Below the pieces are notes generated by a model that saw only the letters and a program-made list of their open reading frames with translations, ran no database searches and had not been told where the DNA came from. Below are positions 48,646 to 57,770 of a stretch of DNA of 64,000 nucleotides, piece after piece. The position numbers were made by a program, and so were the translations under genes. This DNA comes from an uncultured Atopobium sp. (lineage in GTDB: Bacteria; Actinomycetota; Coriobacteriia; Coriobacteriales; Atopobiaceae): NCBI GenBank assembly GCA_938036925.1, contig CALHVU010000021.1:1-64000 (forward strand). The letters run 5' to 3'. How positions within the stretch are numbered: the first letter of the stretch is position 1; each line of letters starts with the position of its first letter.

Positions 48646-49138
48646 GCGATTCACTCCTCTCCAGTAGACTACTGTGAATCTTTTCCTTGTGTTGGACTAT
48701 AGCAAGAGCACACAAGAATACATCGCTTAATGACAAAAACTTGAATTTTCTGAACACTTCAACAATTAGATAAATAATTTATATGACATTTGACTTGTCG
48801 TATAACAAATTTCCCTATTTGTTGAACGTTTAGAACGTTTTATCAATCGAATCGATAATGTTAGTATAGCTAAAGTTGAGAGTTAAGCAATACTTATCCA
48901 TGCTCACTTTAGAGATTTACGTCATAAAAACCGTTGACCGCTAAATAATATCCGTTTAAGTATTCAAAACGTTCATTGAATAGAGTAAGATACACTCAGT
49001 TCTCCTGAGAAGCGGCTACTCAATTGTTCGACAACCGTTCAAAAGGTGTTATCAATTTGTACGTTGTTTTTCACAGAACTGAATTAGTTAAATGTAATTC
49101 TACAGGTTTATCAGCAGTTGAGCTCTATTGGGGGATTT
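48646..49138. promoter_or_regulatory. Divergent control region between the ula operon and its regulator
   Basis: AT-rich and without genes. On the minus strand TTGCTT (48885-48890) and TATACT (48863-48868) are spaced by 16 bases and probably form the operon promoter. GAACGTTT-like boxes occur as a direct pair at 48824-48840, downstream of that promoter, and inverted at 48966-48974 near the regulator side. These are good candidates for the operators of the DeoR-family regulator. Confidence 0.55.
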
Positions 49139-49903
49139 ATGGCCACAAGCCGTTCTTTTGTAGCATCACGCAGAAGCTCAATCATGAGCCTTCTTGAACA
49201 ATACCGCCAGGTTTCCGTTAGCGATCTTGCCGATAGATTTGAAGTTTCTTCGCTAACCATCCGCCGCGATCTTGACGAACTCGAAGCTCAAGGTCTCATT
49301 TCCCGAAGCTATGGCATGGCCACGCTGCTTGACCCGCTCTCGACAGGACTCAGTTCTAACCAAGTAACCGCAAAGTTCAAGCTTGCCCAGGCCGCCGCTA
49401 AGCTGATTAAAGATGGCGACACGGTCTTCATTAACACCAGCTCAACCGCTATAAAAGTCCTGGAATTTATCACCGCCGAGAACATCACGGTTGTTACCAA
49501 TAACGGAAGCGTTCTGGCCGCCGACTATCCCCCATCGATGACCGTTTTGGTCACGGGCGGAGAAGTTCGACCAGCTAAGAAGTCACTGACCGGCGATTTT
49601 GCACTTGCTTCAATCAACCAGATTCGTGCCGCGAAATGCATCTTGGGATGCTCGGGAATTTCAGCTGAGCGCGGCCTTACCACGCTGGTTTCAAACGAGA
49701 TGCGCGTGAACTCGCTGATGCTTAAGCACTCTGAGCAGCACATTGTCTTGGCCGATGCAAGCAAGCTGGGTGTCAACTCCAGCTTCCAATATGGATCACC
49801 TGCTGATATCGACGTACTTATGACGGACGAATCCGCATCGATTTCGCAGGTAGCAGCCCTCGAAGCTGCCGGCGTTCGTAAGGTTGTCCGCGTTAGCCTG
49901 TAG
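49139..49903 (+). CDS. DeoR family repressor of the ula operon
   Basis: 254 aa. N-terminal winged helix of the DeoR family (SLLEQYRQVSVSDLADRF; SSLTIRRDLDELEAQGLISR) followed by the ISOCOT-like sensor domain that binds sugar phosphates (DTVFINTSSTAIKVLEFI; LADASKLGVNSSF). Divergent placement next to the ascorbate operon implies that it is the UlaR equivalent, likely relieved by L-ascorbate-6-P. GGGGGA precedes the ATG at 49139. Confidence 0.9.
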   Translation: MATSRSFVASRRSSIMSLLEQYRQVSVSDLADRFEVSSLTIRRDLDELEAQGLISRSYGMATLLDPLSTGLSSNQVTAKFKLAQAAAKLIKDGDTVFINTSSTAIKVLEFITAENITVVTNNGSVLAADYPPSMTVLVTGGEVRPAKKSLTGDFALASINQIRAAKCILGCSGISAERGLTTLVSNEMRVNSLMLKHSEQHIVLADASKLGVNSSFQYGSPADIDVLMTDESASISQVAALEAAGVRKVVRVSL

Positions 49904-50030
49904 AGCTGCATGTCCACATGCGTCGGACGATGAGATTCGGCTTTAATCGCAAGTTTTCGCTGCTGTAGTCCATCGGTTCTCTCGCCCAGCAAAGAAGACA
50001 TCAAAATTTTAACTACCATGATACGAAAAT

Positions 50031-50062
50031 ATTCACCTTCATGAATATTCATGAGGGTGAAT
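50031..50062. repeat. 32-bp near-perfect palindrome
   Basis: ATTCACCTTCATGAAT joins ATTCATGAGGGTGAAT with one mismatch and no spacer. It lies 130 bases after the DeoR-type gene. It may be a hairpin terminator without T-run or a protein-binding site; A/T-rich sequence surrounds it. Confidence 0.55.
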
Positions 50063-50109
50063 TCATTTGTATGCATAAATTTTTTTAGAGGCCTATTTTT
50101 GACGTTTTG

Positions 50110-50294
50110 AAAACACAGCAAAGTCACTTATTCTGCAAAATTGACCCTCAAAAGTCCTATTTTTCTCAGAATATCGTCATTTGCTGTGTTTTTTAGGGCT
50201 GTAAGTTATGTTTTTGGCTCTGTATATACAGATTATCCGACTTAGGTGTGTTCGGGCTTCTAAAAACGTGTAGATTATCCGACATAGGTGTGTT
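50110..50294. repeat. AGATTATCCGAC repeat family, second locus
   Basis: A 13-bp inverted pair (AAAACACAGCAAA 50110-50122; TTTGCTGTGTTTT from 50180) is followed by two direct copies of AGATTATCCGACWTAGGTG (50231 and 50271). The block CAGAATATCGT...TGTGTTTTTTA is shared with 14490-14525. Non-coding. Confidence 0.65.
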
Positions 50295-50316
50295 CTGACA
50301 GCATCAACGCTACCCA

Positions 50317-50350
50317 AACAAAAAGCCCCGCCAACTGGCAGGGCTTTGAA
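50317..50350 (-). terminator. Rho-independent terminator of yebC
   Basis: On the minus strand AAAGCCCTGCC pairs with GGCGGGGCTTT and is followed by TTTTTG. It stands about 130 bases past the yebC stop, beyond a GC-rich minisatellite. Confidence 0.75.
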
Positions 50351-50380
50351 GTGCAGTTTTGTCGCCGGTCGCGATTTCGC

Positions 50381-50464
50381 ACTCGTCGCGCATCGTCGCA
50401 CCTCGCGCTCGTCGCGCATCGTCGCGCTCGTCGCGCATCGTCGCGTGCATCACGCTCGTCGCGT
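50381..50464. repeat. GC-rich minisatellite of CTCGTCGCGCATCGTCGC units
   Basis: Three near-identical ~18-bp units plus degenerate flanks fill the region between the yebC stop and its terminator. The whole of 49904-50481 otherwise contains only the palindrome, the second repeat family and the terminator. Confidence 0.65.
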
Positions 50465-50481
50465 GGCGCGGACCAGAGAGC

Positions 50482-51279
50482 TTACTCCTCCTCGAGAGCA
50501 GCAGCAATCTCGTCGGTGATGTTCATGGTGCTGTAGACGTTCTGAACGTCGTCGAGCTCGTCGAGCTTATCGATAAGACGCTGAACCTTCTTTGCATCAG
50601 AAACAGAGACGTCAGTTGGGGTGGTTGGAACCATAGTAAGCTCGGAACCCTTGACCTCAATGCCCTGAGCCTCGAGGCCCTTCTGGACATCCTGCATCTT
50701 GTCGTATGCAGTCCAAACAATCCACTGATCGCCAGCGTCCTCGTAATCGTTTCCGCCAGCCTCGGCAACTGCCATCATGAACTCGTCCTCGTCGACAGCG
50801 TTCTCGCGGTCAGCAACCTTCTTCTCCTCGGAGACAATAACCTTGTCAACTGCAATGGAGCCCTTGCGCTCAAACTGGAACGCAACGGAACCAGCGGTAC
50901 CAAGGTTGCCGCCAGAGTGGGTAAATGCGGAACGAACGTCTGCTGCGGTGCGGTTCTTGTTGTCAGTCAGGCAGTCAACGTAAACTGCGACACCTGCAGG
51001 ACCGTATCCCTCGTAAACGATCTCCTCGTAAATGGCAGCATCAGCACCAGCGCCAAATGCCTTATCGATAGCGGCCTGAATCTTTGCGTTAGGCATGGAG
51101 ACCATGCGAGCACGGGCAACAGCGGCAGACAAGCTAGCGTTGTTGTCCGGATTTGGGTCGCCACCCATCTTTGCAGCAACAGTAATGTTGCGGGAAAGCT
51201 TAGAGAACAGCGAGGAACGCTTAGCGTCGATAGCTGCTTTCTTGTGCTTGGTTGTGGCCCACTTAGAGTGTCCGGACAT
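50482..51279 (-). CDS. YebC/PmpR family protein
   Basis: 265 aa, slightly longer than the usual ~245. N-terminal MSGHSKWATTKHKKAAIDAKR and the GPAGVAVYVDCLTDNKNRT segment are diagnostic of the family. Members were named transcriptional regulators; some help translation through difficult proline stretches. Cytosolic. An AAGGAGAG site precedes the ATG. It is monocistronic. The C-terminus is acidic (AAALEEE). Confidence 0.92.
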   Translation of the reverse strand: MSGHSKWATTKHKKAAIDAKRSSLFSKLSRNITVAAKMGGDPNPDNNASLSAAVARARMVSMPNAKIQAAIDKAFGAGADAAIYEEIVYEGYGPAGVAVYVDCLTDNKNRTAADVRSAFTHSGGNLGTAGSVAFQFERKGSIAVDKVIVSEEKKVADRENAVDEDEFMMAVAEAGGNDYEDAGDQWIVWTAYDKMQDVQKGLEAQGIEVKGSELTMVPTTPTDVSVSDAKKVQRLIDKLDELDDVQNVYSTMNITDEIAAALEEE

Positions 51280-51487
51280 TGCACTCTCCTTCTTTAGAGG
51301 TTTGAAAACCTAATTATCACATTAGCCCTTATACGTTACACGAAATCAAGAAGCGAGAAAAGACTTATTTTGCAGATATGGAGACTTACGCACGCCATAC
51401 GCCGAGAAACCCGTGAGCTCGTAAGCCTGCGCACCTCCACGCAAGTCCGCGCACCATCGCACACCTCCACGCGCAACACGTCCGCTT

Positions 51488-52405
51488 CTACTCCACCAGC
51501 TCAACGTGAATGGACTCCGCGATCTTTTCGACCAGCGCAAAGTCGCCCAAGCCAGCGCTCATCGCAACGTTTCCGCCGGTAGCCATCGCGCGCGTAAGAG
51601 CCTTCTCGACAGCCGACGGATCCTCAAGCCAGATTGACATGAAGCTTGCCAGCGTCGAATCGCCCGCGCAAGCCGTCGAAAGCACCTCTACCTGCGCAGC
51701 ATTTGCGTGCCAGACATGTTCGCCGTTGAAGAAGTACGCGCCCTCGCCGCCCAGCGTAAGCAGGATGTTCTTTGCTCCGCGTTCGTGAATCTTGTGGAGG
51801 GCGAGAAGAACGTCGGCCTCGTTATGGACGTCGACACCAAAGATCTCTGCCACTTCTTCATCGTTTGGCTTGATGAGCAGCGGTTTTTTCTCGACAAGTT
51901 CTGCAAGGTGTTTATGAGAGATGTCCAGGACCAGTTCAGCGCCGCGCTCATGACAAAGATTAAAGAGCTCGTCGTAGAAGGTTGGATCCATCTCAGGAGA
52001 AAGCGAGCCGGAGACCACCAGCACATCCAGGTCGGGGGCAGTACGCAGCAGCTCAAGCATCTCGTCTTGCTTGGAACGAATAACAGGAGCGCCTGCATTA
52101 GGGAACTTAAGCTCGCCTTCTGGTGTGGTCACAAAAATGTTTACGCGGGTGATGCCGTCAATCCACACAGGCTTGACCGGGCAAATCTTGGACGCCTCTT
52201 CAACAATATAGTTGCCCGAGAAGCCGCCAAAAAAGCCCAGGATAGTGGACTCAACTCCGTAGTGAGCAAGCGTAAATGAGACGTTCAGACCCTTGCCATT
52301 TGGTGTGTAAACGGCGTCGGTCGTGCGATTGACGTGCGTATAAGAAGGAACTCCCGAGTTGACGTTCATGTCGATAGCGGGGTTAGTAGTAAGTGTGTAA
52401 ATCAT
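51488..52405 (-). CDS. fruK: 1-phosphofructokinase
   Basis: 305 aa PfkB-family kinase forming fructose-1,6-bisphosphate from fructose-1-P. N-terminal IYTLTTNPAIDMN, a substrate Gly-rich region NGKGLNVSFTLAHYG and the catalytic-base motif ACAGDSTLASFM (~residue 250) are visible. GAGGGAG precedes the ATG at 52405. It lies downstream of the fructose PTS gene in the same direction, with a hairpin in between; together they take up and activate fructose. Confidence 0.92.
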   Translation of the reverse strand: MIYTLTTNPAIDMNVNSGVPSYTHVNRTTDAVYTPNGKGLNVSFTLAHYGVESTILGFFGGFSGNYIVEEASKICPVKPVWIDGITRVNIFVTTPEGELKFPNAGAPVIRSKQDEMLELLRTAPDLDVLVVSGSLSPEMDPTFYDELFNLCHERGAELVLDISHKHLAELVEKKPLLIKPNDEEVAEIFGVDVHNEADVLLALHKIHERGAKNILLTLGGEGAYFFNGEHVWHANAAQVEVLSTACAGDSTLASFMSIWLEDPSAVEKALTRAMATGGNVAMSAGLGDFALVEKIAESIHVELVE

Positions 52406-52423
52406 CAAAGCTCCCTCTGAAAC

Positions 52424-52459
52424 AAATATGGACCCGACGAAATCGCCGAGTCCATATTT
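52424..52459 (-). terminator. Hairpin between fruA and fruK
   Basis: AAATATGGAC and GTCCATATTT pair perfectly around 16 bases in the leader of fruK. It may be a leaky terminator or attenuator between the two fructose genes. Confidence 0.55.
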
Positions 52460-52544
52460 TACTTCGATTATCTGAGTCTGCACCCAAACTGTACGTAAAT
52501 TCTGAGTGAAACTCAAACGCCGCCGAGTGTGCTAAGCGTAACGC

Positions 52545-54050
52545 TTAGCCCTCGACAATCTGGTTGCCGTTCTTGCGGTACTCGTATGCCTTGAAAGCAA
52601 CAAAGAGAATACCACCAACAACAGCGCCGATGAGAATGGCGAGAACCCACTTAAGGCCGCCATCGACAACTGGAAGAACCAGGAAACCACCGTGAGGTGC
52701 TGGGTCGTGAACACCAAAGAGCAGCGTCAGGATGGAACCGATGGAAGAACCGATCATCATGATAGGCATGACAGGCCAAATGTTCTTGGTCATGAATGGA
52801 ATAGCGCCCTCGGTAATGTGGGTGCAGCCAAGAATGAAGTTGACCAGACCAGCGTTGAAGTCGGACTTGGTGAAGTACTTCTTACCAACGACAACAGCAA
52901 AGGTGGTGATCAGTGGAGGAACAATACAAGCAGCAGAAACTGCAGCCATGAAGTTGGTACCAAACTCATAAGTTGGGGTACCAACACCAGCAGCAAGAGC
53001 CTCGGTCAGAAGAGCAGTACCGGTGACGTAAGCTGCCTTGTTAACTGGGCCGCCCATGTCAAATGCGGCCATGCAACCAATTGCAAGACCAAGGACAATT
53101 GGACCAGAAGCAGAAAGGCCGCGCAGGAAGTTCATCATGCCGGTGTTGATTGCTGCCATAGGACCAGAAATACCCAGCATAACCAGGCCAACAATGGTGG
53201 TGGAAAGCAGTGGGTACAGGAAGATTGCCTTCAGGCCATCAAGGTTCTTTGGAAGACCTGCAAGGAGCTTCTCAAGACCAACGATGACATAACCGGCAAG
53301 GAAGCCGCCAACAATACCACCCAAGAAGCCAAAACCAACGCCAGCGCCACCAGCATCAATCATGCCAGTGTTAGGGTTGATTGGAAGACCCTGGATAGCA
53401 ATCATACCTGCAACAAAGCCAGGAACAAGAGCAGGACGCTTGCCAATAGACTCTGCAATGTAAGCAGAGAGAACTGGAACCATAAGGCCCATTGCAATGC
53501 CGCCGATGATCTTGAGCATGGCAGCAAAGCTGTTGTAGTCAGGTGCAGTGGAGCTGAAGGAAGTAATACCCCAGAGGAATGAAACAGCCGTCAGAACACC
53601 ACCAGCAACAACAAAGACCAGCATGTGGCTAACGCCGTTCATGAGGTGCTTGTAGATGATGTGGCCTACAGACTCCTTCTCAATAGTGCTTGAGACTGGA
53701 GCGTCGTCTGCCTCTGCAAGCTCGCCCTCAGGCTGAGCAACAAGAGCGCGGTCGATAAGACCCTCTGCATCCTTAATAGCTGCAGTAACACCAACATTTA
53801 CCATTGGTTTTCCGGCAAAACGCTCAGCCTGAACGTCCTTATCGGCAGCAACAACTACTGCCTTGGCGTTCTTGATTTCAGCTGCGGTGAGCTCGTTCTC
53901 TACACCGACCTGGCCGTGCGTCTCAACCTTAATGGTAAGACCTTTAGCTGCGGCGGCCTTCTCAAGGGCCTCCTTAGCCATAAAGGTGTGCGCAATACCG
54001 GTTGGGCAACCAGTAGCAGCAACGATGTCATACTTTGACTCGTCAGCCAC
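52545..54050 (-). CDS. fruA: PTS fructose-specific IIB-IIC component
   Basis: 501 aa. Residues 1-100 are the IIB domain with phospho-Cys in AATGCPTGIAHTFMAKEAL. Residues ~130-490 are the IIC permease with about nine or ten helices (MNGVSHMLVFVVAGGVLTAV; GFLGGIVGGFLAGY; FDMGGPVNKAAY). There is no IIA domain, so a separate fructose IIA is needed. It starts with GTG after AAGGGGAG. It forms a fructose unit with fruK. Confidence 0.93.
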   Translation of the reverse strand: MADESKYDIVAATGCPTGIAHTFMAKEALEKAAAAKGLTIKVETHGQVGVENELTAAEIKNAKAVVVAADKDVQAERFAGKPMVNVGVTAAIKDAEGLIDRALVAQPEGELAEADDAPVSSTIEKESVGHIIYKHLMNGVSHMLVFVVAGGVLTAVSFLWGITSFSSTAPDYNSFAAMLKIIGGIAMGLMVPVLSAYIAESIGKRPALVPGFVAGMIAIQGLPINPNTGMIDAGGAGVGFGFLGGIVGGFLAGYVIVGLEKLLAGLPKNLDGLKAIFLYPLLSTTIVGLVMLGISGPMAAINTGMMNFLRGLSASGPIVLGLAIGCMAAFDMGGPVNKAAYVTGTALLTEALAAGVGTPTYEFGTNFMAAVSAACIVPPLITTFAVVVGKKYFTKSDFNAGLVNFILGCTHITEGAIPFMTKNIWPVMPIMMIGSSIGSILTLLFGVHDPAPHGGFLVLPVVDGGLKWVLAILIGAVVGGILFVAFKAYEYRKNGNQIVEG

Positions 54051-54096
54051 AGCACTCCCCTTTCATCCTAGTGCTCGGAACTATTCCAAACACAAC

Positions 54097-54132
54097 CAAA
54101 AAAGCTGCTCAATGTTAGCACTGAGCAGCTTT
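54097..54132 (-). terminator. Terminator after the ROK kinase gene
   Basis: AAAGCTGCTCA/TGAGCAGCTTT with a 10-base loop and TTTTTT following on the minus strand, placed between the ROK gene and fruA. Confidence 0.8.
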
Positions 54133-54295
54133 GACAACTACGTTTTTACATAAATTGTAATCAGAAAATTATGTTATTGAACGTACTTTCATTTAGTACA
54201 GCGTTTATGACAAAAACTTTGATGTTTTTCTCGCCAAGAGCCCTCACGTACGTACCCTTTTCCAGACGAGAAGATCATGCGCCAAAAACTTGCTT

Positions 54296-55264
54296 CTACT
54301 CAGCGCTCTCCTGGCCAAAACGCTCTTGCCTCAGGCGCAGCGCCTCGTATGCGCAACCATACATTGCAGCCTGATTGCCCAAGCTCGCAGCCTCAATACG
54401 AGCGCCCTTGCTTACCGGTAGAGCGTACTGCTCAAAACACTCGCGAAGCTCGGTAGCAAACGTTGCAAACGAACCCGCAACACCGCCTCCAATCAAGAAC
54501 ATGGCAGGATCAACTACGCACGAAACCTGCGCCATAGCAAGACCCAGGTAGTGGCACATCTTATGGATAGCAAGGGTTGCGCACTCATCGCCTTGAGCAT
54601 GAGCCCTAAACACGGACACCGTATCAGTCTCGTGCTCAATAGTCACAGGAACAACACCTCGAGAAACGCATTCCTCCAGGTACAGGCGGACAACACCCTT
54701 AGCAGAAGCATACTGCTCCAGGCAACCGTGGCGACCACAACCGCAGGTCAACGTCTCTTCTGGCTCAACAATGATGTGACCAATCTCACCGCCCGCGCCA
54801 AAAGCACCCGCAGCAAGCTTGCCGTCTACAACAACACCTGCACCAACCCCGGTACCCAGCGCAATCAGCACAAACGACGGCACACCCACGGCAACGCCAG
54901 CCCACGCTTCGCCCAGAGCAGCGGCGTTAGCATCGTTGACAAACGCAATGGTTGCGTTCGGCAGGCACATATTGATTGCCTGCACCAATCCCTCAGGATC
55001 AATGTCTACATTGGCGAGAAGACCAACGGTTCCATCATCTGCAACAGGACCTGGAATATCCAAACCACACGCAATAACATCGTTGCGGCTTGCTTTTTGG
55101 CCATGAACAATCAGCTTAATAGCATCGGTTACCGTCTGATAACCGCCCTCGTTATCAAGTGCGGGTGTCTTGACCTTCTGCTCAGAAAGTAGCTCTCCCT
55201 CTGCAGAGAAGAGTCCCAGCTTGATGGTGGTGCCACCAACATCAATGCCCAATACGTATTCCAT
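54296..55264 (-). CDS. ROK-family sugar kinase, probable glucokinase
   Basis: 322 aa. ATP site LGIDVGGTTIKLGLF at the N-terminus, substrate region ALGEAWAGVA with FVLIALGTGVGAGVVVDG, and the ROK zinc site CGCGRHGCLEQYAS. No helix-turn-helix is attached, so it is a kinase rather than an NagC-type repressor. Glucose is the likely substrate; other hexoses are possible. AGGGGG lies before the ATG. It is the last gene of the aminotransferase-Ddl-ROK operon. Confidence 0.88.
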   Translation of the reverse strand: MEYVLGIDVGGTTIKLGLFSAEGELLSEQKVKTPALDNEGGYQTVTDAIKLIVHGQKASRNDVIACGLDIPGPVADDGTVGLLANVDIDPEGLVQAINMCLPNATIAFVNDANAAALGEAWAGVAVGVPSFVLIALGTGVGAGVVVDGKLAAGAFGAGGEIGHIIVEPEETLTCGCGRHGCLEQYASAKGVVRLYLEECVSRGVVPVTIEHETDTVSVFRAHAQGDECATLAIHKMCHYLGLAMAQVSCVVDPAMFLIGGGVAGSFATFATELRECFEQYALPVSKGARIEAASLGNQAAMYGCAYEALRLRQERFGQESAE

Positions 55265-55272
55265 AAAACCCC

Positions 55273-56274
55273 CTAGTTGCCGCGCTTAAGCGCACCCTCA
55301 ACAAGCTGCGCAAGAACGTCTTCAACAGCGTATCCTGCAGCCTCAATAGCCATTGGAACAAGGGAGGTCTCAGTGAGTCCTGGGAATGTCTTTAAGCCCA
55401 TGACCAATACGTGATGTCCATCCCAAATAAAATCAATACGAGCAAGATCTCTGCAGCCATAAGCGGTGTACACCTCAAGAGCTGCGCGCTCAAGAGCCTC
55501 ACGAGCAGCAGCTGGATCTGCGCCAAGTGCTGCCAAAGACTCAGGACGAACTGGGCAGAAGTGTTGAATACGCTCTGGATCAAGACGAGCATCTGTGTCG
55601 TAAATACCCTTGGTCACTGAAATCTCTACTGGTGGCAGGGTTTTCTCGCCATCTGCGTCAGAAAGCACGGTAACGCTTACTTCAACGCCATCAACCCACT
55701 GCTGGATAATGACGGAGTCGTCAAAACCAAGTGCGCCGAGAAGTGCTGGTCCAAGCTGGTCAGCGCTATCAACCTTAGAAAGGCCCATAGCAGAGCCGCC
55801 GTGAACGGGCTTGACTGCTAGAGGGAAGCCAACGCCACCGCCAAGGCGCTCGGGAACCAGATCAAGAGCGGCTGCGGCTCCAAGATCTTTAAAAGCGCTG
55901 GCAGTTAGTACAATCTGAGGAGGCCAGATGACCTCGGACTCCTCCTTTGACCAGGCCTGACGCACAATAAATGGCATGTCAGCTTTGTTCCAGGCTGCCC
56001 TACAAGATGCAGGCCTTGAGCCCACATACGGAATCTTGAGGAACTCTAAAAGCGCAGGTACTGCACCATCTTCTCCGCCTGCACCGTGAAGGCACACAAA
56101 CGCAACATCAGGCTTCTCGGCACGGAGGGTGTCTACCAGGTGCGCATCAGCATCAAGTGGTAATACCTCATACCCGTGCTTCTCTAAAGCCTCAGAGACA
56201 AGAGCTCCACTTTTGAGCGAGAAGTTCCTCTCAAATGAGGCTCCACCCATAATGACAGCAACTTTTGTAGCCAT
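55273..56274 (-). CDS. D-alanine--D-alanine ligase homolog with altered metal-binding residues
   Basis: 333 aa ATP-grasp protein of the Ddl family. It keeps IMGGASFERNFSLKSG, LHGAGGEDGAV, KPVHGGSAMGLSKV, LARIDFIWDG and PGLTETSLVP. However, the usual Glu-Val-Asn-Thr before the PG is Gly-Leu-Lys-Thr (VMGLKTFPG), so two of the three classical Mg2+ ligands are missing, and the ATP-loop GSS reads GSA. It may therefore be a divergent ligase or have lost activity; D-Ala-D-Ala synthesis is not assured. Start at ATG 56274, 8 bases from AAGGGAG. It begins 2 bases after the aminotransferase stop. Confidence 0.85.
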   Translation of the reverse strand: MATKVAVIMGGASFERNFSLKSGALVSEALEKHGYEVLPLDADAHLVDTLRAEKPDVAFVCLHGAGGEDGAVPALLEFLKIPYVGSRPASCRAAWNKADMPFIVRQAWSKEESEVIWPPQIVLTASAFKDLGAAAALDLVPERLGGGVGFPLAVKPVHGGSAMGLSKVDSADQLGPALLGALGFDDSVIIQQWVDGVEVSVTVLSDADGEKTLPPVEISVTKGIYDTDARLDPERIQHFCPVRPESLAALGADPAAAREALERAALEVYTAYGCRDLARIDFIWDGHHVLVMGLKTFPGLTETSLVPMAIEAAGYAVEDVLAQLVEGALKRGN

Positions 56275-56276
56275 AC

Positions 56277-57575
56277 TTAACACTCCCTTGCAGAGGATTG
56301 AGATTCAGAATGAGAAGACTCAGGTAGAGCGCCCGCCTCTAGGAATGCGCGATACAGCGCCATGCGATCTTGGACGCACAAAGACAGCCTGCGGATTGCC
56401 TCGTGGATGCGCTCTGGCGTCTCAAATGAGTAGCACAGGCGCATACTTGAACTAATACGCTGGTCAGGATAGCAATAAACACCTGGTACAAAGGCAACTC
56501 CCTCTTCGATTGCACGAGGAAGCAACTGCTCAGTGTTGAGGTATGGCGGGAAGGTTACCCACAGGAACAAACCGCCCTCTGGCTTAGTCCAGGTAACGTC
56601 TTTGGGGAAGAACTCCGCAAGCGCAGCCAGCATGGCGTCTTTTCTCTCTTTATAGCGAGACTTAGACACCTCAAGCGCTGCTTGCCAATCAACCTCATTG
56701 AAGTAGTGCTCAGCAAGAATCATGTTAAAGGGGCTGGTACACAGATCAGAGCCAGACTTAGCAAGGTTGATGCGCTCAAGGAAGTGACGAGGTGCAACCA
56801 TCCATGCAAGACGCAGTCCAGGGGCAAAAATCTTTGACGTGGTTCCCAAATAAATGACATTTGGATCAAGCGTCTTAAGGCGTGTTAGATCTTCTCCCTC
56901 AAAGCGGATAAGACCATACGGATCATCCTCAACAACAGGAATGTTGTACTGGCGAGCCAGCTCAAGAAGGCGCAGACGTCTTGGCATAGACATGGTGATG
57001 CCGGCAGGATTGTTAAAGTTAGGAATAACGTAGATGAACTTAGGCTTTCTGCCTTGGTCTGCAAGCTCTTTAAGCTTTGTCTCGAGAAGATCTGTCCTAA
57101 TGCCTTCTTCATCCATATCAATGGTGTGAACAGTAGGCTCATACGCAGAAAATGCCTGGAACGCACCAAGATAGCTTGGACCCTCGCAAATAACGTCATC
57201 TCCAGGGTTTAAGAAGACGCGTCCTAAGAAATCAAGCGCCTGTTGAGAACCAGAAGTCAAAATCATCTCGTCAGGATCGGCCTCGACGCCCTGAGCAGCT
57301 AAAATCTTGCAGATGGTCCTTCTGCACTCAATACGGCCATCGGAGTTGCCGTACTGAAGAGACCTAAGTCCCTCAACAGCAACGCAGCGTCGAGCGCACT
57401 CTGCAACCTGGTCAAGTGGCAGCGAAGAAATGTCCGGCAGACCTCCAGATAGCGCAATAACACCTGGACGAGACAGTGCCGCAAACAAATCTCGTACTTC
57501 GCTTTTTCGCATGGTTTGAACGCGATCTGCGTAAAGATCACTCCATACGTCAAACGAGATTCTGCTGTCATCCAT
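56277..57575 (-). CDS. PLP-dependent aminotransferase, class I/II
   Basis: 432 aa fold-type I aminotransferase of the MocR/aminoadipate-aminotransferase-like subgroup, but without a DNA-binding domain. Seen are VIALSGGLPDISSLP (~45), LTSGSQQALDFLGR (~105), NFNNPAGITMS, EDDPYGLIRF and the PLP Lys in LGTTSKIFAPGLRLAWM. The substrate cannot be told; 2-aminoadipate, aromatic or branched-chain amino acids are known for relatives. AAGGAG precedes the ATG. It leads the operon with the Ddl-like and ROK genes. Confidence 0.88.
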   Translation of the reverse strand: MDDSRISFDVWSDLYADRVQTMRKSEVRDLFAALSRPGVIALSGGLPDISSLPLDQVAECARRCVAVEGLRSLQYGNSDGRIECRRTICKILAAQGVEADPDEMILTSGSQQALDFLGRVFLNPGDDVICEGPSYLGAFQAFSAYEPTVHTIDMDEEGIRTDLLETKLKELADQGRKPKFIYVIPNFNNPAGITMSMPRRLRLLELARQYNIPVVEDDPYGLIRFEGEDLTRLKTLDPNVIYLGTTSKIFAPGLRLAWMVAPRHFLERINLAKSGSDLCTSPFNMILAEHYFNEVDWQAALEVSKSRYKERKDAMLAALAEFFPKDVTWTKPEGGLFLWVTFPPYLNTEQLLPRAIEEGVAFVPGVYCYPDQRISSSMRLCYSFETPERIHEAIRRLSLCVQDRMALYRAFLEAGALPESSHSESQSSAREC

Positions 57576-57770
57576 AGAACTCTTACTCCTTACAAGCCAT
57601 CTTTGGGCAAAATTGTGCCGAAAAGATGTGCTTATTGTTTTAGGACGTAGTCTTTTTAGTATCGCTCAAATAACAATAAATAACAGGGTAAAATATGACG
57701 CAATTGCTAAACGGTTACATATAACCGGCAAACATACTGGTCGCTCCTAAATTTTGTAGAGAGGATTTTT

